A stretch of 36,534 nt of DNA from Citromicrobium sp. (lineage in GTDB: Bacteria > Pseudomonadota > Alphaproteobacteria > Sphingomonadales > Sphingomonadaceae). The DNA is taken from assembly GCA_003248395.1 (NCBI GenBank), contig QFNA01000002.1, positions 1 to 36,534 of the forward strand, given 5' to 3'. Shown in pieces: positions 34,811-36,534 of the stretch. A program made the translations under genes and the position numbers. Below the pieces are notes generated by a model that searched no databases, had not been told where the DNA came from, and worked only from the letters and a program-made list of their open reading frames with translations. Within the stretch, counting starts at the first letter, position 1. Every line of letters begins with the position of its first letter.

Positions 34811-35233
34811 TTGCACCAACCCATCGATCTTGAGCAATTGTGCGCCGACAAGGGCTTGCGCATCACAGAACAGCGCCGCGTGATCGCACGCGTCCTTTCC
34901 GAAAGCGACGACCACCCTGACGTGGAACTCGTCCACCAACGCGCGAACGAGATCGATCCGGGCATTTCCATCGCAACGGTGTACCGGACAGTCCGCCTGT
35001 TCGAAGAGGCCGGCATTCTCGACCGGCACGACTTCGGCGATGGCCGCGCGCGCTACGAAGCCGCGCCCGAGGCGCATCACGACCATCTGATCGACGTCGA
35101 AACGGGCAAGGTTGTCGAATTCGTCGATCCTGAACTCGAAGCACTCCAGAAGCAGATCGCAGAGAAACTGGGCTATCGCCTCGTCGACCACCGGATGGAG
35201 CTGTATGGCGTCCGGCTCGAACGCGACAAGTGA
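34811..35233 (+). CDS. fur: Ferric uptake regulator Fur
   Basis: Iron-responsive repressor of 140 residues. The N-terminal winged helix contains GLRITEQRRVIARVL and the recognition segment ISIATVYRTVRLFEEAGI. The dimerisation domain has the metal-binding HHDH at residues 89-92 in EAHHDHLIDVETGKVVEF. The CxxC pairs found in E. coli Fur are absent, which is usual for alphaproteobacterial Fur. The start is TTG 34811, set by GGGGAG upstream and by the domain; the only ATG just upstream is in another frame. The gene overlaps the next gene, plsC, by 29 bases. Confidence 0.92.
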   Translation: MHQPIDLEQLCADKGLRITEQRRVIARVLSESDDHPDVELVHQRANEIDPGISIATVYRTVRLFEEAGILDRHDFGDGRARYEAAPEAHHDHLIDVETGKVVEFVDPELEALQKQIAEKLGYRLVDHRMELYGVRLERDK

Positions 35234-36146
35234 ACGCCGACTGGCGCGCTATAGCGAGCGAAGGCTTGCGGCAGCGCGGGGTGAGAAAATCCCGCTCGGT
35301 CTTGGCGGATGGATACGCTTTATCCTTCGCTCGCTGGGCATACTGTTTCTGCTGATCATCTTCGTTCCGCTGCATTACGCCTATCGGCTGTTTGCATACG
35401 GTTCGCCCTTCCCCATGCTTTTCCTCCGCTACACCGCACGCGTTATCGGAGCGCGGGTGGCGGTGAACGGCATTCCGCTCCGCCGCGACGTATTCTTTAT
35501 CTCGAACCACGTCTCCTGGGTCGACATCCTGGCCATGGCTGGCGCAAGCGGCACGGCTTTCGTCGCCAAATGGGAACTTAGCCAGGTGCCCGTCATCGGC
35601 TGGCTTTGCAGTCTGAACCGCACGGTTTTCGTCAAACGCGAAAATCGCTTGGGCGTCGCCGAACAGATCAATGCATTGCGCGAGGCGCTTGCCGACAACT
35701 GGTCGGTCACGGTGTTTCCGGAAGGTACCGTGACCGATGGCCATTCGTTGCTGCCGTTCAAATCGAGCATGATTTCTGTGCTCGAACCTCCACCGCCCGG
35801 CGTGCTCGTCCAGCCGGTGGTGATCGATTATGGCCCGAATTCGGAAGACATTGCCTGGATCGGTGAGGAAAGCGGTCTCCACAACGCCATGCGGATCATG
35901 GCGCGCCCGGGCAGCTTTCGCGTCGCGCTCCATTATCTCACCCCTTTCAGCCCAGAGACGCATCGCGGACGCAAGGCCATTGCGGCGCAGGCACGGCAGC
36001 AGATCGAGGCGCAACTGGTCGAAAATCTCGGCAAGCCGCTGCGCGATTACCGGCATGTGGTCGAAGCGGTCCGGTATCGACCACCCCCAGCCAGTCGTGA
36101 AACAGGCGGACCGGTCGTTCTTCCAGCGCGGTCGGCTTGCAAATGA
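35205..36146 (+). CDS. plsC: 1-acyl-sn-glycerol-3-phosphate acyltransferase-like protein, C-terminal end suspicious
   Basis: Inner-membrane enzyme of the PlsC/LPLAT family, which adds the second fatty acid to lysophosphatidate. The 313-residue product has one or two hydrophobic segments at about residues 36-60. The catalytic HxxxxD is H102-VSWV-D107 in FISNHVSWVDIL, and the FPEGT motif is at residues 171-175. The start is ATG 35205, which has GGATGGAG upstream and lies inside fur, an unusually long 29-base overlap. The last part of about 30 residues after VVEAVRYRP is antisense to the end of the LysR gene and is not expected in the family. The frame may have lost its own stop codon through a deletion near 36075-36092. 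Confidence 0.85.
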   Translation: MASGSNATSERRLARYSERRLAAARGEKIPLGLGGWIRFILRSLGILFLLIIFVPLHYAYRLFAYGSPFPMLFLRYTARVIGARVAVNGIPLRRDVFFISNHVSWVDILAMAGASGTAFVAKWELSQVPVIGWLCSLNRTVFVKRENRLGVAEQINALREALADNWSVTVFPEGTVTDGHSLLPFKSSMISVLEPPPPGVLVQPVVIDYGPNSEDIAWIGEESGLHNAMRIMARPGSFRVALHYLTPFSPETHRGRKAIAAQARQQIEAQLVENLGKPLRDYRHVVEAVRYRPPPASRETGGPVVLPARSACK

Positions 36147-36534
36147 ACCAATAGCTGTAGGGGCTCTCCACCGAGACGCCGTAGAGATTGGTCAACCGCC
36201 TGTCGCCCGCGCGCTTGAGATGGTCGTCGTGCATGATCGCGATGCCGAGACCCTGCGCAGCTGCTTCCAGCATCAGCTGGCCCGAATCGTAATGATCGAT
36301 GGCAGCCGGCTCGAGGTCGGGCAGTGCGAGTTCGTCCTTCCAGGCTCGAAAGCTTTCGGGCAATTCATTGTGGATCAGGAAGGTCTGGCGCGAAAGCAGA
36401 TCGACATCTGGACTGTCGCCGAGCTTTTCCGCCACCTCCTTGCTCGCGATCGCGTGCACCATGTTGAAATCGAGCCGCACGGCGTGCACGCCCTGAGACG
36501 GCCCGCGTGAGAGGATGATCGCTGCATCGAGCGT
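35947..36534 (-). CDS. LysR-family regulator, C-terminal part, 5' end beyond the window
   Basis: The open frame enters from the right edge of the window and contains most of a LysR substrate-binding domain. It starts with DAAIILSRGPSQGVHAVRLD, has SGQLMLEAAAQGLGIAIM (close to the GcvA/AmpR subgroup) and ends the domain with SPYSYWFICKPT and EERPVRLFHDWL. The DNA-binding helix-turn-helix lies outside. After HDWL, where such proteins usually stop within a few residues, the frame continues about 45 residues antisense to plsC and stops at 35947. This tail and that of plsC suggest that the sequence between the two genes has been lost. The effector is unknown. Confidence 0.82.
   Translation of the reverse strand, partial: TLDAAIILSRGPSQGVHAVRLDFNMVHAIASKEVAEKLGDSPDVDLLSRQTFLIHNELPESFRAWKDELALPDLEPAAIDHYDSGQLMLEAAAQGLGIAIMHDDHLKRAGDRRLTNLYGVSVESPYSYWFICKPTALEERPVRLFHDWLGVVDTGPLRPHAGNRAAACRDFRPVAPRSAAVPAPQWPCVRDASLG

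Overview
The window is a GC-rich, gene-dense bacterial chromosome segment that looks like an alphaproteobacterium of the order Sphingomonadales, most likely Erythrobacteraceae. This rests on gene content and remembered protein similarity, not on a search. Supporting signs are 5-aminolevulinate synthase (C4 haem pathway), a MucR/Ros zinc-finger regulator, a Fur without the usual CxxC pairs, class II DAHP synthase, a SleB-like cell-wall hydrolase and the carboxyspermidine polyamine route. No tRNA, rRNA, CRISPR array or classical insertion sequence was seen. No gene-free stretch exceeds 300 bases; the longest is about 250 bases, before the small secreted protein at 13120, and it holds a strong hairpin.

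Layout. 1-2027 (+): lepB (5' end outside the window), rnc and era, with overlapping stop and start codons. 2121-3642 (+): a broken phospholipase D / ClsC-like gene, converging on topA (3652-6081, -). 6212-7219 (-): an unknown secreted protein. 7339-9080 (-): plsY-dprA. 9188-14351 (+): murI, hemA, an OmdA-like protein, a cell-wall hydrolase, a small proline-rich secreted protein with a hairpin leader and terminator, and an MBL-like protein. 14364-18654 (-): a polyamine operon (carboxyspermidine dehydrogenase, carboxyspermidine decarboxylase, fold-III ornithine/lysine decarboxylase) interrupted by a GxxExxY gene enclosed in inverted repeats. 18880-22316 (+): a threonine dehydratase-like enzyme, the betaine-lipid pair btaA-btaB and a MAPEG protein. 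22356-31768 (-): trxB, a tyrosine phosphatase, a membrane retropepsin, egtD-egtB (ergothioneine), DAHP synthase and a large M16 protease. 31868-36146 (+): an Nfu iron-sulfur scaffold, a RutE-like nitroreductase, tsaB-rimI, mucR, fur and plsC. 35947-36534 (-): a LysR regulator, cut by the window end.

Functionally the region mixes housekeeping genes (protein export, RNA processing, DNA topology, haem, cell wall, tRNA modification) with membrane-lipid genes (plsY, plsC, btaAB, the PLD remnant), polyamine synthesis and redox/metal defence (ergothioneine, trxB, Nfu, Fur).

Two things stand out. First, the GxxExxY gene with matching 26-bp inverted repeats built from an 8-bp unit sits exactly between two operon genes and looks like a small insertable unit. 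Second, four genes or gene pairs (era, the PLD gene, topA, plsC/lysR) each seem to lack a conserved block or a proper end. In era and topA the loss is in frame and removes parts expected to be essential, so either the sequence has deletion-type errors or this lineage has unusual alleles.
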